64,000 nt of DNA, taken from contig JAEYFP010000028.1 of assembly GCA_023402845.1 (NCBI GenBank), positions 1 through 64,000 on the forward strand, written 5' to 3'. Below, piece by piece: positions 1 through 15,000 of this stretch; position 1 is the stretch's first letter; every line of letters starts with the position of its first letter. The notes beneath the pieces were generated by a model that had not been told where the DNA came from, made no database searches, and was given only the letters and a program-made list of their open reading frames with translations. Position numbers and translations under genes: made by a program. This DNA is from Bacillota bacterium (GTDB taxonomy: Bacteria > Bacillota > Clostridia > Lachnospirales > Lachnospiraceae).

Positions 1-3000
1 GATTGCTATAATGACTGCCGTACTCGCTACGAGAAGAATAATCCACAATACAATATTTGCCGCATCTCCCGTAACAGGTCCGACACGCTCCCCAAGCACA
101 CCGCTTGTCGGTGCCGCGCGTACACCAAGCACGCCGGAGAGCACTCCGCCCTCGCTTCTGTCACCACCCGGTGAATTCGTAATCGTTCCGAGACTGACAG
201 AAACCGCTGCTGCACTCGTGCTGTCCACCGTAAAGGTGTAAACAAGAGGATCGCCGTTTGTATCCCTGTTTATCCCATAGCCGGCAGGTGCTTCTGCCTC
301 AATGAAGTAATAATCATCCCATGGCAGACTGCCAACATAAATCTCGCCGGCCGAGTTTGTTGTATAGGTACCATATCTGTAGTAGGCGTTTCCGTAAATT
401 GTAGATGCCGCCGCCTGACCTGCCGTTTGCGGTGTTCTTGAATAAAGCTCAAATACTGCTCCCGCAAGTGCGCTTGTCGCACCTGCATTGGCTTTTGTCA
501 ACCTGACTGCACCCGCACTTCTCGTATTTAAGAACGTCACCGCTGCCGATGCACCCGATTCCGCAATCGTAAACGCTTCCGTGGTGCTGCTCAATGTATA
601 GCCGGACGGTGCTGTTATTTCTCTAAAGTAATACGTTCCATACGGCAGTCCTGTTACAGAAAGTGTTCCTGCAGAGGACACCGTCAGAGAGGTCGTTCCC
701 GCCGCAGAAGCTGAGTAAACGTAAGTACCCGTGCTTCCTGTCGCCCTTACAAGTGTTCCCGCCGACGTGTACAGGTTAAATACCGCTCCCGAAAGCGCTG
801 CTCTCGTAGACGTATCCCGTTTCGTCAATGTGACGGAGCCGACGATTCTGTCGTCACGCATCGTCACTGTCTGCTCGACCCCATCCGTTCTCACAGTAAA
901 GGTTACCGGAGATGCCACCGTATAGCCGGCAGGTGCAGAGATCTCCACAAGCCTATAACTCTCACCAAGCACAAGTCCTTCCACATAATGCGTCGATGCC
1001 GCAGAAGTCCAGCGTTCTACCTCTTCACCCGTGCTGACTCTGTACAGCGCAAGCACCGCACCCGGAAGTTCCGTACTCGTCGTCGCATCCAGTTTGGAGA
1101 TTCGGACCTTACTTGGTGTATTCGTAAAGTTTGTGCCGCTCCTCGAGGAACTATATCCGCTTAATGCTGCTTCTTCCACGGTATACGTGATCACCTGTCC
1201 GTTGACATCATACTTCGGCAGCTTTACTCTGCCCTCCGTACCAAAGGTATAGGTCGTGCTCGTGTTACTCAAATAATAGGTGTCTACAAGAGCATGACTT
1301 CTGCCTGCCGAATCCGTCGCGTACAGGTTGATCGTGACAGTCGGGCGCCTGCTCGCATCGCCTCCGTCATCCCAATACTTCCTGCCGCCGATCTGTATAT
1401 ATTCCTGTGTAATCGTGTTTGTAATGCTTGCATCTGATATCCGCTCACCGGAGGTCAGTGTCCTGATCTCTCCGTTAAAATCCACTTCAAAGGAATATCC
1501 CGTCGCGCCTGTTTCTTTTAAAGAATACTGATACTTGTGACCGTCCGCCGTTTTAATATCATCATCCGGATCCACACCATACTTGTTACCCCAGCCTAAA
1601 TTGTACTCGTACAGTCCTCCGAAATCAAACGTATTATCTGCCTTCAGCTTCGTAGTCTTAAACAGCTTGCCGTCCCTGTAAAGCTCGATCGTGACATCCG
1701 GTCTCGTCGTTCCTATCGGATCAATCCAGAGCTTCTTCCCGCTGATCCTGAACGGATCGTGGAATGGAACATTGGTCACCTTGCTGATATGCTCATTCAC
1801 GGTAATATTGGATTCATATGTGTTGTCGCCAACCTCTTCAACCGTATACACATATTCCTTACCGGTCTCTAAATTATATTTATCAAGATTCTTGAATGCA
1901 AAAGCTTCCTTTCCTCCTGTTTTGACTGCTCCATTCTTGATCGTAACGGAATCGTCCTTACCGTCACCGTCCGCATCTATGCGGTCACCATTACGCAACA
2001 GATAAATCGTCACATCCGCATAATCCTTAGTCCGGTCAATATTGCCTTGTGCATCCCTGAAAAGCAGCCAGATTTTTTCACCGCTCAGCTCCGTTTTTTC
2101 CTGCCTCAACCGATTCGTAAAGCCGGTTACATTGCCGTCTGCGTCTGTATTTTCTTCACTTGTGAACTGCGCCTTGGCATCTTCTGACAACGCTTCCTTC
2201 ACCGTATAGGTGTACTCATAATCCACACCGCCCGCCGTCTTATACTTATACTGCTCAAGCGGACCGAATTCATAATTTTCCGATCCGTTTTTCAGCACAA
2301 TCGAATCGTACGGCTTCGCATCCATAACTCCCTTTACGGAAGAATCCCGATATAACTCAATTGTCACATCCGGATAGGTATATCCCGGAAGCGTATTTCC
2401 GTTTGCATCCTTCGGGATCACCCATGTCTTCGTACCTCTTAGAGATACCTCGCCATCCCTTGCATTCTTCAAAGACACTTCACGAATATCCCCGTTTTCC
2501 TTCTGTACATCCGAGCCCTTAACCGTAAACTTAAGATCAGCGGCAACCGTATAGCCTGTCGGTGCGCTTACCTCATGCAGCGTGTAGGTGTACGGGCCTG
2601 CTTCATCCTTCGTCTCGATCAGAATCAACTTTACAACTTCCGCATATTTGGACGCCTCAGACGCATCTACCGTACGCTGTGTAAACAACACCGGCTTATC
2701 GCTCGAAGTCCATTCATGCAGAACAGTTTTGTCCTTATCAAGAAGCTGTAACTTTGCTCCTTCCAAATTCGTATCCGTTGCCAGATCCTTCTTGGAAAGC
2801 AGAATCTCTAACGGCTTATCTTTCATCACTACCGGTGACGGAGCAGTCATCCCCTTTTCATCTACAGTAAATTCCATGCTCTGGGCAATCGCATAACCGT
2901 CTGGGGCTGACTTCTCCACGAGCGTGTATGTCTTCCCTGCTTCCAGCGTCACACCGTAAATCACTGTATAATCCGCATAAGCAATCTTTTCCTCAGCCGA

Positions 3001-6000
3001 CAATGCAGCTTCCGAAGCAAGCGTTGACAATAATACCGGCTTATCGCCCGATATCCAGCTTGCAACTTCAGTGTCGGAGCCGTCCACAACCTGCAGCACT
3101 GCGCCCGGAAGCTCCCCAGTGCCGGAAATGGACTGCTTGGAAATAACTACCTTTGTCATGCCGTCATATATGGTTTCGGACTGTGTTACCGTTCCGTCCG
3201 CATCCGTACGTGCAAACTGATTATAATCCTTCACCGTAAAGATGATATCCGCAGCCTTCACATAGCCTGCAGGAACATCCGTCTCCACAATTTTATAGTT
3301 GCTGCCTACAACAAGCTTACCAAACGGAAGCAGTACCGCTCCGTCTGCCGGAGAAGTCCATGAGTAAACCTGCTCCGTATATGCGCCCGCAGCATCCTGC
3401 CCGTACAGCGTCAGCCCGGCTCCCTCAACATAATCTTCTGTGCCTCCTGTCAAACGCTTTTTGGATATTTCTACCCGGATCGGTCTGTCATACATCGTCA
3501 GTTCGTCGGCCGCCCCACTCAATTCTGCGGTCGCCGATTCGTCCAGCGTAATCTGCAGTTTGCCGTCACTCTTAATCATAAACGTAATCGGCTTAGCCGT
3601 GTAATAGCCGTCCGGCGCTTTTGTTTCTTCCAGCGTATAGGTTTCACCTACCTGAAGTGCTGCCGCAATTTTATGAGGCTGACCGGAGGTCTGCCATTCT
3701 TCGACAACATCCGCTCCATGCTTAATCACGAGCGATGCTCCCGGAAGCTCCGTACTCGTTCCAAGCTCCTTTTTTGAAATCGACACATCAATTACATGAT
3801 CCTCTAAAATGAGCGTCATGCCGTTTCCGGAACCGGTCGTTCTGCCCGTTGTCGTGATGCTGCCGTCCGCATTGACCGTAAATACGATATCCGTCGTCAA
3901 CGCATAGCCGAGAGGCGCCATATCCTCGTGCAGCACATAGCTCTGTCCCGCTACAAGTCCCTGTCCGTCCGCCAGTCCGTTTCCGATTTCAAACAGCTTT
4001 GCTGTCGTTCCAGATGTCCAGCCTGCAATTGCGGCGCCTGTTCTGTTACCGCTCTCGTCCGCCAAATAAAGCTCCATTGCCGCTCCGGCAAGCTCCTTAG
4101 CTCCCCCGATCTCCCTCTTGGAAATATAAAGCTTATTCGTATCATCCGTTATCTGGCAGGTGAGGGGTGTCGTAACAGAACCAGCAACCGTCGCAGAATC
4201 GATAATCACTGTATTTGTCTTTGCCGCATTTCCCGCCGGAAGCTGATAGCCGGCCGGTGCTTTTTTCTCAAGGAAATAGTAGGTTCCCCAAGGAAGCCCC
4301 GTTACGATCAGCTTCCCGCCGCTGTAAAGCGCCTTCAACTCCTCTGCGCCCTTAACTAATATATCATCCGTAGCGTCTACTTTATACAGCTCAAACTCTG
4401 CATCTTCCAAAGACAGACGAACCGGTGCTCCGCCGCTGCTCTTTCCGAACTTCACAAGCTCAATCGAGCCGTTTTCCTTTGAATTTGTTACGGTGTTTTC
4501 CACCACGGTTCGATTGCCGGCAGCATCCATTGTGTAAATATCCACGAACTTCTCTGTCTTCGTTCCGTCCGCATTTTCCGTCTGTCTGTCTGCCTCCGTA
4601 ATTTCGAAATAGTACTTCGTAACATCCGGCACATAACCGGCTGCCCTTGCCGAGGCTTCATTCTCCAGGAAGTAATAGCTTCCCATCGGAAGATGTTCAA
4701 TCGCAACAATGCCCTGTGCATTCGAGGTCGCGGTTCCGATTTTTGAGTTTCCTGCCGCATTGTATACATCAAATGAAATACCCGGAATGATCTCTGTCGT
4801 AGCCGCATCTGTCTTGCTGAACTTTGCGGAAGCTTTGATTTCACTGTTTACAAATGTATACTGTACCGCATCTGCCTCCTCGCAGCTTTCGGTAATACTG
4901 AATTCCAGCTGATAATCGCTGACGGCATAGCTTGCGCCTACCGGCACACTCGTTTCTATGAAGTAGTAATTCCCGTAAGGAAGTCTGCCGATCTCATCTG
5001 CGCCGATTTTTCCGGCGATATCAGTCTCATATCTACCCACTTCCACATTAGTGTCCTTGTTGACTAAACTAAACCCAATCCCGCTCAAGTTAGCAGGCTG
5101 TGTGCCGTCAAAGGTCTTTAACAGACTCACATAGCCATAGCCCTTTTGGTTTGCTACAGCTACCGACTGCTGCTGCATGAGATTCGTTGCAGCATCCGCA
5201 TTATTGGCATTAATCGTTACAACAGCGGATTTTACGATATTTGTTGGTGAAATTGCTTCATATCCGTTTGGCGCCTTCGTTTCCAAGAAGTAATAACTGC
5301 CCCATTCCACATCCGATACGGTGATGGTTCCGTCCGAAGCAGTTGTAAAGGTACCGTTTACCGCGCCATACAAAGCGGAGACATCCTGGTCCCCCTGATC
5401 GCTTACTAAATACAGCTTGAATTCAGCATCCGAAAGAAGCCCGCCCGACTCTTTATCTGTCTTTGTCAGCTTGATAGAACCTAACTGCTGTTTGTTTTTC
5501 ACCGTACCTAAATCAATTGTCTGTGCCGCATTACCCGCACCGATCGTAAATTCATATTTTGTATCCGGGTTGATCATTTGATAACCCTGTGGTGCCTTTG
5601 TCTCTATGAAGTAATAGGAATCCCACGGCAGGCCGGAAACAGACAGCTCTCCGTTTTCATTTGTATAATACTTGCCATATTCATAGCCCGCTCCGAAAAG
5701 GGACTTGATTGACTGGCTGAAGTTTTTGGGCGTACTTGCATAAAGGGTAAACTCCGCCCCATCGAGTGCCGCACCATTTTCATCAGTCTTCTTCAGTCTG
5801 ACTGAACCATCCTGCGGGGTGTTAATGATTGCATTGCTTCCCATGAAGGAAATAAGCTGATTGTTTGTTTTAATTTCGAAGGCAAGATTTCCTGTATACG
5901 GCTCATATCCAACCGGTGTCAACTCTTTAAAATAATACTTGCCCGCATCGAGTGCTCCTACAGTTTCCTTTGCAACCCGTCCGTCCTGACCCGTCATAAC

Positions 6001-9000
6001 AGTCTTCACATAGACGCCGTTCGGTACCTCGCCTCTATAAAGTTCAAAACTTATATCGGACATTGCCGCCTTAGTTGTTTCATTTTTCTTTTCAAGCTCA
6101 ACGTAACCCGTAAGCTTCTCATTCTTAATTGCATGATTGCCCGTAAAAGACTTGTGCAGGCTACTTCCGTCAATCGTAAAGCTATACGGCGTCGTATTCA
6201 AAATGTAGCCGTTAAGCGTGGACTTCTCAACAAGCGTATAATCTCCCCATATAAGGCCGTCCTTGGATGCCGTGCCGCCGTTTGCGGTCGTCAGCGTAGC
6301 AATCAGCTGCCGGCTGTCCGCTTCGTAATCCTTATATAGCTCAAATACAACACCGTTCAACGGACTGTTATCAGTTGAAGAAATCTTTTCAATTTCCACA
6401 CTGCCCGTCTCGCGTTCGTTCTTCACCTCGACAAGCTGAACTGTTGTAACATTTACAGAATCAATCGTAAAGTTATACGGCCTATTAAACCCGCCCGAAT
6501 TCTTTTCGATGATATAACCTGCCGGCGCACCTGTCTCGACAAAGTAGTAATCACCCCACTCAAGATTCTCCACGTTGATCTCGCCTGAAGCGGATGTAGC
6601 GTAGGTACCGACAAATTCTCCCGCCGTCATCGGATCGGTTGCGGGATTGTCTATCCGTCCCTTATATAAATTGAAGGTGGCCCCTTCCAATATCCCTGAT
6701 ACCGCACCATTTACCGTATGATACTTTGTCAGTTTAACCTTTCCGTACTTCGGATAGTTGATAATGGTATTGTCCGTCAGACCGCTGTTCGTCAAACCGA
6801 CTGTCTTTCCGTTGTCACTTTCCGTAATCACAAACGTATAGTGCGTATCGGTCAGCCTGTACGCATCATTCGGCGTACTGGTTTCTACGAAATAATAGCT
6901 GCCGACGCCAAGTCCCGTCACAGATACAACCCCGTTTGCATCAGACGTATAGCTGCTCATCTGCAAATCCAAACCATTCTCGCCGGCTCCCGTTTTATAC
7001 AATGTAAATACAGCACCTACAAGAGGCTTAGATACCGTCGTGTCTGCCTTCTTAAATGATACACCTGCACTGATCTGCGAATTTTGACAGGATACCTTTA
7101 CTGCCGCCTCTGCATCAGACGTCTGATTCTGTTCAATCTTAAAAGATAGATTGCCCGTATTGATTAAATAACCGGCCGGCGCCTTTGTCTCCGTAAAGTA
7201 ATATTCTCCGTACGGAAGCTGCCTTACAACAATCCTGCCGTTTGCCGGTGTCTCCATGGTCACATCAGTCACTGCCGCGGAGTACTTGTAATTGCCGTTC
7301 TCTCCCGTCACATATACGCGTTCTCCTGCTGCTGTATAAAGCGCAAACTGAGCGCCGGACAACGCCGTCGCAGGTGTCTTGTCATCGACCTTTGTCAGCT
7401 CCACATTTCCGTATACCATCTCATTTTTTACTTCAATCATAAGAGGAGTCTTCACCGAAGCTTCCACATTATCCTTTGTAATGCTGACTGTATCCGTCCT
7501 TGGGTTAACCGGCAGCGCATAGCCCTCCGGTGCGCTCTGCTCAACAAAATAGTAATCCGCCCAGTCGAGTCCGGTCACAATAATCTGACCCTTACTATCG
7601 GTTGTATAGGTACCATCAGCCGATACCGGGTTCTTCATTTCAACGGTCGTCCCCATGGATACCTGATAAAGCTTAAATACAGCACCCGCAAGTTCCCTGC
7701 CGTTTCCTTCATCGGTTTTGACCAGCTTAATGGAACCTTTGTAATCTTCATTGGAAAGCGATAGTCTTGCTATTCCTGTATAGTCGAGCTGTGTTGCACT
7801 GATTGTAAACGGAATCTGTGTTTCATCCAGCTCATAACCCGCCGGTGCCTTTGTTTCCTTGAAGTAATATTCTCCCCAAGGCAGATCAGCCACTGTGATA
7901 ATACCGTTTGCATCGGTCGTATAAACATTGACCTTCGCCGTATACGGAATGAATCCAAGAGCTTTATCCTTTACATAGAGTGTAAATTCCGCACCTGCAA
8001 GACCAGTCTTTGTAATGCCGTCTTCTCCTAGTACATATTTAAACAGCTCGGCCTTACCCCTTACCGGCATATTATATGCCTTACCATCACCCGCCGTCAC
8101 AACCTCATTCCAATTGGACTGATTAATCACAAACGGATACTTTGCGGTATCCAGCACATATCCTTCCGGTGCTGTCCGCTCCTTGAAGTAATAGCTGCCG
8201 GCCGGTAAATCCTTATTAGTCTCAATTACGCCGTTTACATCCGAGTAAATTCCATTCTCATAGCCCTTCATGATCTGCTGCGTATCGGCATTGTACAAAT
8301 CAAAGATTGCGCCCGCCAGTTCTTCTTTTGTATCATTGTCATATTTTACAAGCTTTGCCTTGCCGAGTATCAACTCATTCTCTGCTTTTTTATCCACAAC
8401 AATGAGAGCCGACACATTTTCTGCCGTCACAGTAAACGCATACTTTGTATCCGAATTGAACGCATAACCCGCGGGAGCTTCTGTTTCTTTGAAATAATAA
8501 CTTCCCCAGGCTAGATCACTGACTGTCACATAGCCATCGGAATCGGAAACAAGGTCTGTCAGTATCGGCGTACTATTTCCCTGCGCATATAAATCAAACT
8601 TTGCACCTGTAAGACCGGCATTCGTTCCTTTGATCACCTTGATCAGTCTTGCTTCACCCTTCTTTGGCTGATTTACAACCGCATCGGTATTCTTAACTAC
8701 TGCATCCTCATTATTAAGGCCTACGATCTTGCCGTTATCCGCCGCTGAAATTGTAAATTCATAATGCTTTATATTCGTCTGATAGCCTGTCGGAGCAGTC
8801 TCTTCTACAAAATAGTAGCTTCCCGCACCGAGGCCAAGCTTCTCAACAACGCCATCCTGATCCGCTGTCACAGTACCAAGGTCTTCATTCGTCCCTGCCT
8901 TGTACAGGCGGAATACCGCACCGGACAAAAGCTCATGGTTCGCATCCACCTTCAAGAAGCGGACACCCGCCTGAATTTTTGTATTCTCAAAATCATAAGT

Positions 9001-12000
9001 AATGACTACATTCTGTGTGCCGATATGAAACTCATAAGGAGATTCCTTTTTATTAAAACCGTCGGGAGCTGTCTCCTCATAAATACGGTACGTTCCGTAA
9101 GGAAGTCCCGTAACCGAAAGCTTACCCGCAGATGTCGTTAAAAGCGTCTGTTTGCTTCCATTCTCATCATAGACATAAAGCCCTTCGCTTCCATTTGTCT
9201 TCACTTCTGTTTCTTTATTATCTAAGACGCTGTAGAGCTTAAATGTCGCGCCCGTTAAGGCTTTACCTGCCGCATCAACCTTTTTCAGCTCCAATGAACC
9301 AAAAATCCGGTCATTGCTGAAGCTGATCGTTTTAGCTGCCGTAATTTCAGCGCCCGTGTTCATTTCATTGATTACGATCGATTCCGTCCTTGCCGCATCG
9401 CCCGTTTTTGTCTCATAACCCTCCGGCGCCTTAATTTCCACAAAATAATACGTACCGAACGGAAGCTGTGTTACGATGATTTCACCCTTATCATCCGTCG
9501 TATAGGTCGTCTGCGCGTTCGGATAGCGTTCGCCGTCTTTATAAAAAGCAAACTCCGCACCCGCAAGAGCAGCACCGTCTTTACCGGTCTTCACAAGCTT
9601 AAGCGCGCCTAACTGTTCTTCGTTTACCGCCGCCGCATCGCCTGTCAGACTGACAACAAGATGCGTCTGGTCAATCGTAAACGAGTACTTCGCATCGCTC
9701 AGTACATAGCCTGTCGGAGCAGTTTTTTCCACAAAGTAATAATCGCCCCACGGAAGATCCTTTACCGAAATCGTCCCGCCTGCCGTCGTATATTCGCCAT
9801 ACTTAAAATAATCCTTGCCGAATGCGCTCTGGATTACCTGCCACGCATTGTTTGGATTCGTCGAATACAGCTCAAATACAGCACCATCCAGAGCCTTTGT
9901 CTTTGCTGCGTTCCATTTCTCTAATGTGACTTCGCCAAGCTTTCTTGCATTCAAAGCTTTCAGCGTAATCACCTGATCCTGCTCGCTGACCTGAAATTCG
10001 TATTTTGTTGCCGTATCGGCCACATAACCGTCGATTGTCTTTGTCTCAATAAAATAGTAATCGCCGTATTCCAATGCGCCAATTGCATCCTTTGCAAGCT
10101 TGCCGTTAACTGTTGTATACGTGCCGACAAGGCTTGCTGACTCCGAAGCCGTTCCCTTATTCAGCACCCGGTACAGCTCAAACGTCACACCGTTTAATGT
10201 GATGCTGCTGTCCTCTTGATCCTGCTTAATCAGTTCCACATAGCCCTTTATTGGCTGATTGACAAACTTTGCACTTCCTTCAAAACGAATATCCAGCTGA
10301 GAAGCATTGATTTCAAAATAATGCTTTGTCGTATCAAGCAGATAACCGTCGATTGTTTTTGTTTCTACAAAATAATAATGTCCCCACGGAAGGTCATCAA
10401 TGCTGATCACTCCGCTTGCCGTCTTATAAGAACCTACTTTGCGGTAACCGTCATGTACGGCTCCTGAAAATTCATCGGAATCCGACCACAATTCAAACGT
10501 TACACCGTTTAGCACCGTCCCCGCTGCATTTGTTTTTAACAGGCTGACTTTTCCTTTTTCTCTTGCATTCTCTACAAGACCTGCTTCATTTAATGAAATG
10601 ATCTGTCCCGCATTCTTATCCTCAAGTGTAAAATATCTCTTGGTTTGATCCAGCTCATAGCCGGTCTTTGCCTCAATCTCCACAAAATAGTAGCTGCCCA
10701 AAGCAAGACCGTTCGCCTGCACAACGCCTGAACCATCCGCCGTCACGTCATAAAGCTTTTTATAGCTTCCTTCTCCGATTGCTTTGTAATATAAGGCAAA
10801 CTTCGTCCCGCCCAGTGTGATGTTATGATTCTCAGCATCCACCTTTGTAAACTTCACACCCGCTTCAAACGTCGTATTGACAACGGTCGCCTTTTCCGTC
10901 TCATTTTCCACATCGATCGTAAAGCCGCCGACCGCCCCCGTAGTTGCCACATAACCGCTAGGAGCCTTGATTTCCTTAAAGAAATAAGTGCCCGCCGGAA
11001 GATTCGTAATGAAAACCTTTCCGGAGCTGTTTGTTACAAATGTAGTTGTCGCACCCGTCGTTCCCACGCTGTAAATGTAATTGCCGCTGCCGTTATCCGT
11101 CGCATAGACAATTGTCGCATCGGACTGGCCGTTTGCGCCATTCTTCCAAAGTTCAAATTCGGCACCGGAAAGAGCCTTCCCCTGATCGCTCTCTTTATAA
11201 AGCTCCACTCCGCCGCTGATCGGTTTATTGTCTACCTTTACTTCATAAATGGGCATACCGCACGGATCGCCGCAATTGTAGATTTCCGACTCCGCATTGA
11301 TTACAAACGTACCCTCTGAGGTAGCTGTTTTCGCATACCCCGCCGGAATTCCCGTTTCCACATACTTATAAGAACCCCACGGCAGATTCAAGAATGTTAA
11401 GGTTCCATCCGGCAATGTTAAGCCTTTGTCATAGTATTCGTATTGTTTTGTTGTTTCGTTATATTTATAGAGCGTAAACTCTACGCCTTCCAGAGAAGCT
11501 GCCTGCCCCGCAGGGTTTGTGTATGTCTTTGTAATCTTAAGTCTGAACGGCTTTCTTTCGTTCATGACATAATATTTCACATGATAACTGTCTACATTGT
11601 TAGATTTAATCAAGGTACCCGCAAGGTTTGTCGTCGTATCCTTCACACCGTTTCCGTCGATCGTGAAATAGAGTATGATATTGGAATTATACAAGTAACC
11701 TGCCGGCGGCTCTGTCTCCTTGAAATAGTAGCTGCCCCATGGAAGATCCTTTACATGAAGCAATCCGCCCTCCACCGTCACCATATCCAGAAATGCGTTG
11801 CTGCTTGTCGCCGAATAAGCATATTCGCCGCTGCCGCCGGTTACATAGACCGGTGTTCCGTCTGACTTAAAAAGCCTGAATGTTGCGCCTTCCAGGAAAT
11901 AGCAATCTGTATAGTCTTCTTTAACAATCGAGACTTCACCCTTGGGTTTTTCTTTATTCGTGATTGTAAGCTTCGCTGCCGGAACAGCTTCCGTAACCGC

Positions 12001-15000
12001 TGCAATTTGATTGCTGTTTGAATAAGTAACAAGATATCCAAACTTATCATCAATTGCATTACCGGCGCTGTCCTTTACCTCTGTAATTGTGTAGTTTCCA
12101 AAAGGCAGATCCGAAATTACAGTCTCCCCGTTTGCATTTACAGTCCATACTGCTGAACCGTCCGCAGTTTTTACATTCTTGCCCGCACTGTCCTTTACTG
12201 TAAAGTAGAACACCGTGTCTGCACCCTTATCTAAAACCTTCTTCACTGTCAGGCTGCCGACTGCATTTGTGATTGTAACGGCCGCTTCCTTGTTTGCACT
12301 GCTCAGCTGAACTGTCTGGCTGGAATACGTAATATGATAAGGGGTGTCCTGAGATAATGCTGCTCCTGTCCTATCTGTCTCTGCTACCGTATAAGTACCA
12401 TAAGGTAAATTGGAAACCACAGTCGCCGTGCCGTTTGCAGCCACCTCAAATACAAAGCTGTTCGTAAGCGGATTAAGTACAGGCGTCCCCGTCCCGTCAG
12501 TAACAGTAAAATAAAATGGGGAGGTACCCGCAGAACCCGTTAACACCTTATTTACCGCCAATTTGCCCTGACTGACTTCATTGACAAAGCTAAACTTATC
12601 CGTCGCGATATTAAAAGGGGTGTAATTCTGGCCGTCTTTGGAATACGCAATCGTCGAACTGGCCGTTCTGTTTTCACTATTGGAACCGGAAACCGTCGTT
12701 GTAACAGTTACCTTTACATAATAAACAGTAGAATCGTATGTGACTCCGATTATGCCGCTGTTTATTTCGGACACCTTGTAAATATATTCTTTCGTGCTGG
12801 CAACCGTATCTGCCTGATAGGAAATCACACCAAAACCCGGGGTCGGGTTTGACTCAGTTGCGGTAATGGTAGTTGTGGCCGGCATTGGCGCACCGGATGT
12901 AACTGCTTCCATTTTAAATTGAAAACCCGACTCCGGCCATATACCGTCAAAGGACTTAAATACAGTCATGTTTGCACTTGTGGGAGTCGTGATCCCGGTG
13001 AAATCCGTCCTGTGTGTTTCGCCGGTCACAGTTACTTTGTCAGCAATAAAAGTTCCGTTCCCCTTATCAACATTCAGAGTCGCACCTACTGCAACAATGG
13101 CTCCAAACACCGATGTCGCATTAATCGTTGTTCCCGAACAATTGTAGAAATTCCAAATCACTTTTCCCGCTGACCATTCTGTGATCTCGCTGGCGGAAAC
13201 CATCTTGCCATCCACATAGATATTAGCACTCTGAGGCATATTTACAACGGAAGCCCCGCTGCAGTTCACATTAATAATGATGGAGCCACTCTTTCCGCTC
13301 TCAAATCCCTTCAAATCAAACTTATTGCCGGAATACCCATTCAACTCGGAGGCGGTCATATTATAATAGCCTGCCCCGCTTGGAGTATTCAACGTCAGAG
13401 AACGGTTGTTCTGATCTGTCAGGGATGCCGTGACACCCGTATTGGCAACTCCGGAAAGCCCGTTTGAAATAGAGGATACCGAACTTTTGACCGCATCAAT
13501 ATCAATGAACGGATTGGCTGATGTATCGGAGTCTTGAATAATATTCAGCGGTCTGGCCACCTTTGTGCCATTTACACTGAAATAATTATTATTATCAAAT
13601 AAGCCCACCGTAAAATTGCTGCCCAATGCCAATGTATGCGCTTCTTTTGAGGCACTGCTCTCCTGAACTCCTGTATAGCTGTTTTGTACATAGGAAATCT
13701 CATCCGGCAAATTATTTGTACCAAAATTGCTGTTGGCAATTAAGTTTTTTGTGAGAACATTGCCGTTTGTATGGGTCTTTAATGTCGCCGTATCAAAAGC
13801 AACAATATGAAAATTTCCTGCAATTCCAAGAGCGCGGTCACTATGGTAATATTTTGTACCTGTAAAACCATTTGCCGTCTTGCTTAATTCATAAGTAAGC
13901 CTTCCGTTTGTCCACTTTCCATCCGCATCCAGTGTCGCCGAGAAACTGGAAAAATCCGAAACAGTAAAGACTGCTTCAGAAATGCCTCCCTCTGCGCTTT
14001 TGGAAATATCCTGCGTTACTTCCTCGATAGCCTCCACGTTACCGGCATCATCTTCCTTTACATGGTAAACCGACGCCTCTTCATTTTCCGGATTTGCCGA
14101 TGCATCCTCCAGTGCCGGACTCTTATAGACCATTTCAACCTTCACTTCATTTTTAGGCTCTATTTCTTCCCCATCTAATATAAAATGGATATCATAAATA
14201 GCCTGACCGAGCGATAAGAATGCACCTTTTTCTGCTTTTTTCTGTTCAAGTATCTGCTGAGCTATCTCCTCATATTTTGCCGTTCCTGCTTCGATTTCAG
14301 AAGCGGAAAGCTCGGCTTTATCCGGAAGATCTTCCGGATTCTGGAGTGTTATTTTAATTTTCACCTTACTGTCTTCATACTCATAAACCCGCTTATTTGC
14401 CGTCTCATCAGCTTCTGTCGTATAAGTAAATACAATCTTCGCGGTTCCATTCTTCGGGGATTTCACAGAATAGGAAATAACAGCAGATTCCGCGGTGTCC
14501 TCTGCTTCATCAGCTACAGCGTAAATGCGGAAATTCTCTTTTTCAAGACCGTCAACAAGTACACTTTCCATCGTATCTGAAAAATGAGCCTTGCCGTCTT
14601 TTAATTTTTGTCCGTTTACAGCCGCGTTTTCCGCTTTTGTCTCTATGTATAGGGAATAACTGAATGCAGCAGCCTCCGGCAGTTCTTCCGTATCTGCAGC
14701 AGCTTGCGTCAAATCTGCCTCTTCTGCCTCTGCTTTGGCATCCTCCTTTGCCTTTTCAACAATCTTTTCTATGTACTCCATCGACAATTCGATCTTCTCA
14801 TAACCGGAACCTGTAATTCCCTCTGTCGAGGCATTCAGCGTCTGTATCTCCTCCGCTTCTTCACCGAGCGATACGGCAATGCGAGCCGTACCGTTATCGA
14901 CAGAATCAATGGAATAGAAGGCCTGCACCGTATCCACATTCTCACCCATAATATACAAGGAAAATGCCTGTTTATTCAAGTCGGAGAGACGAATACTGTT

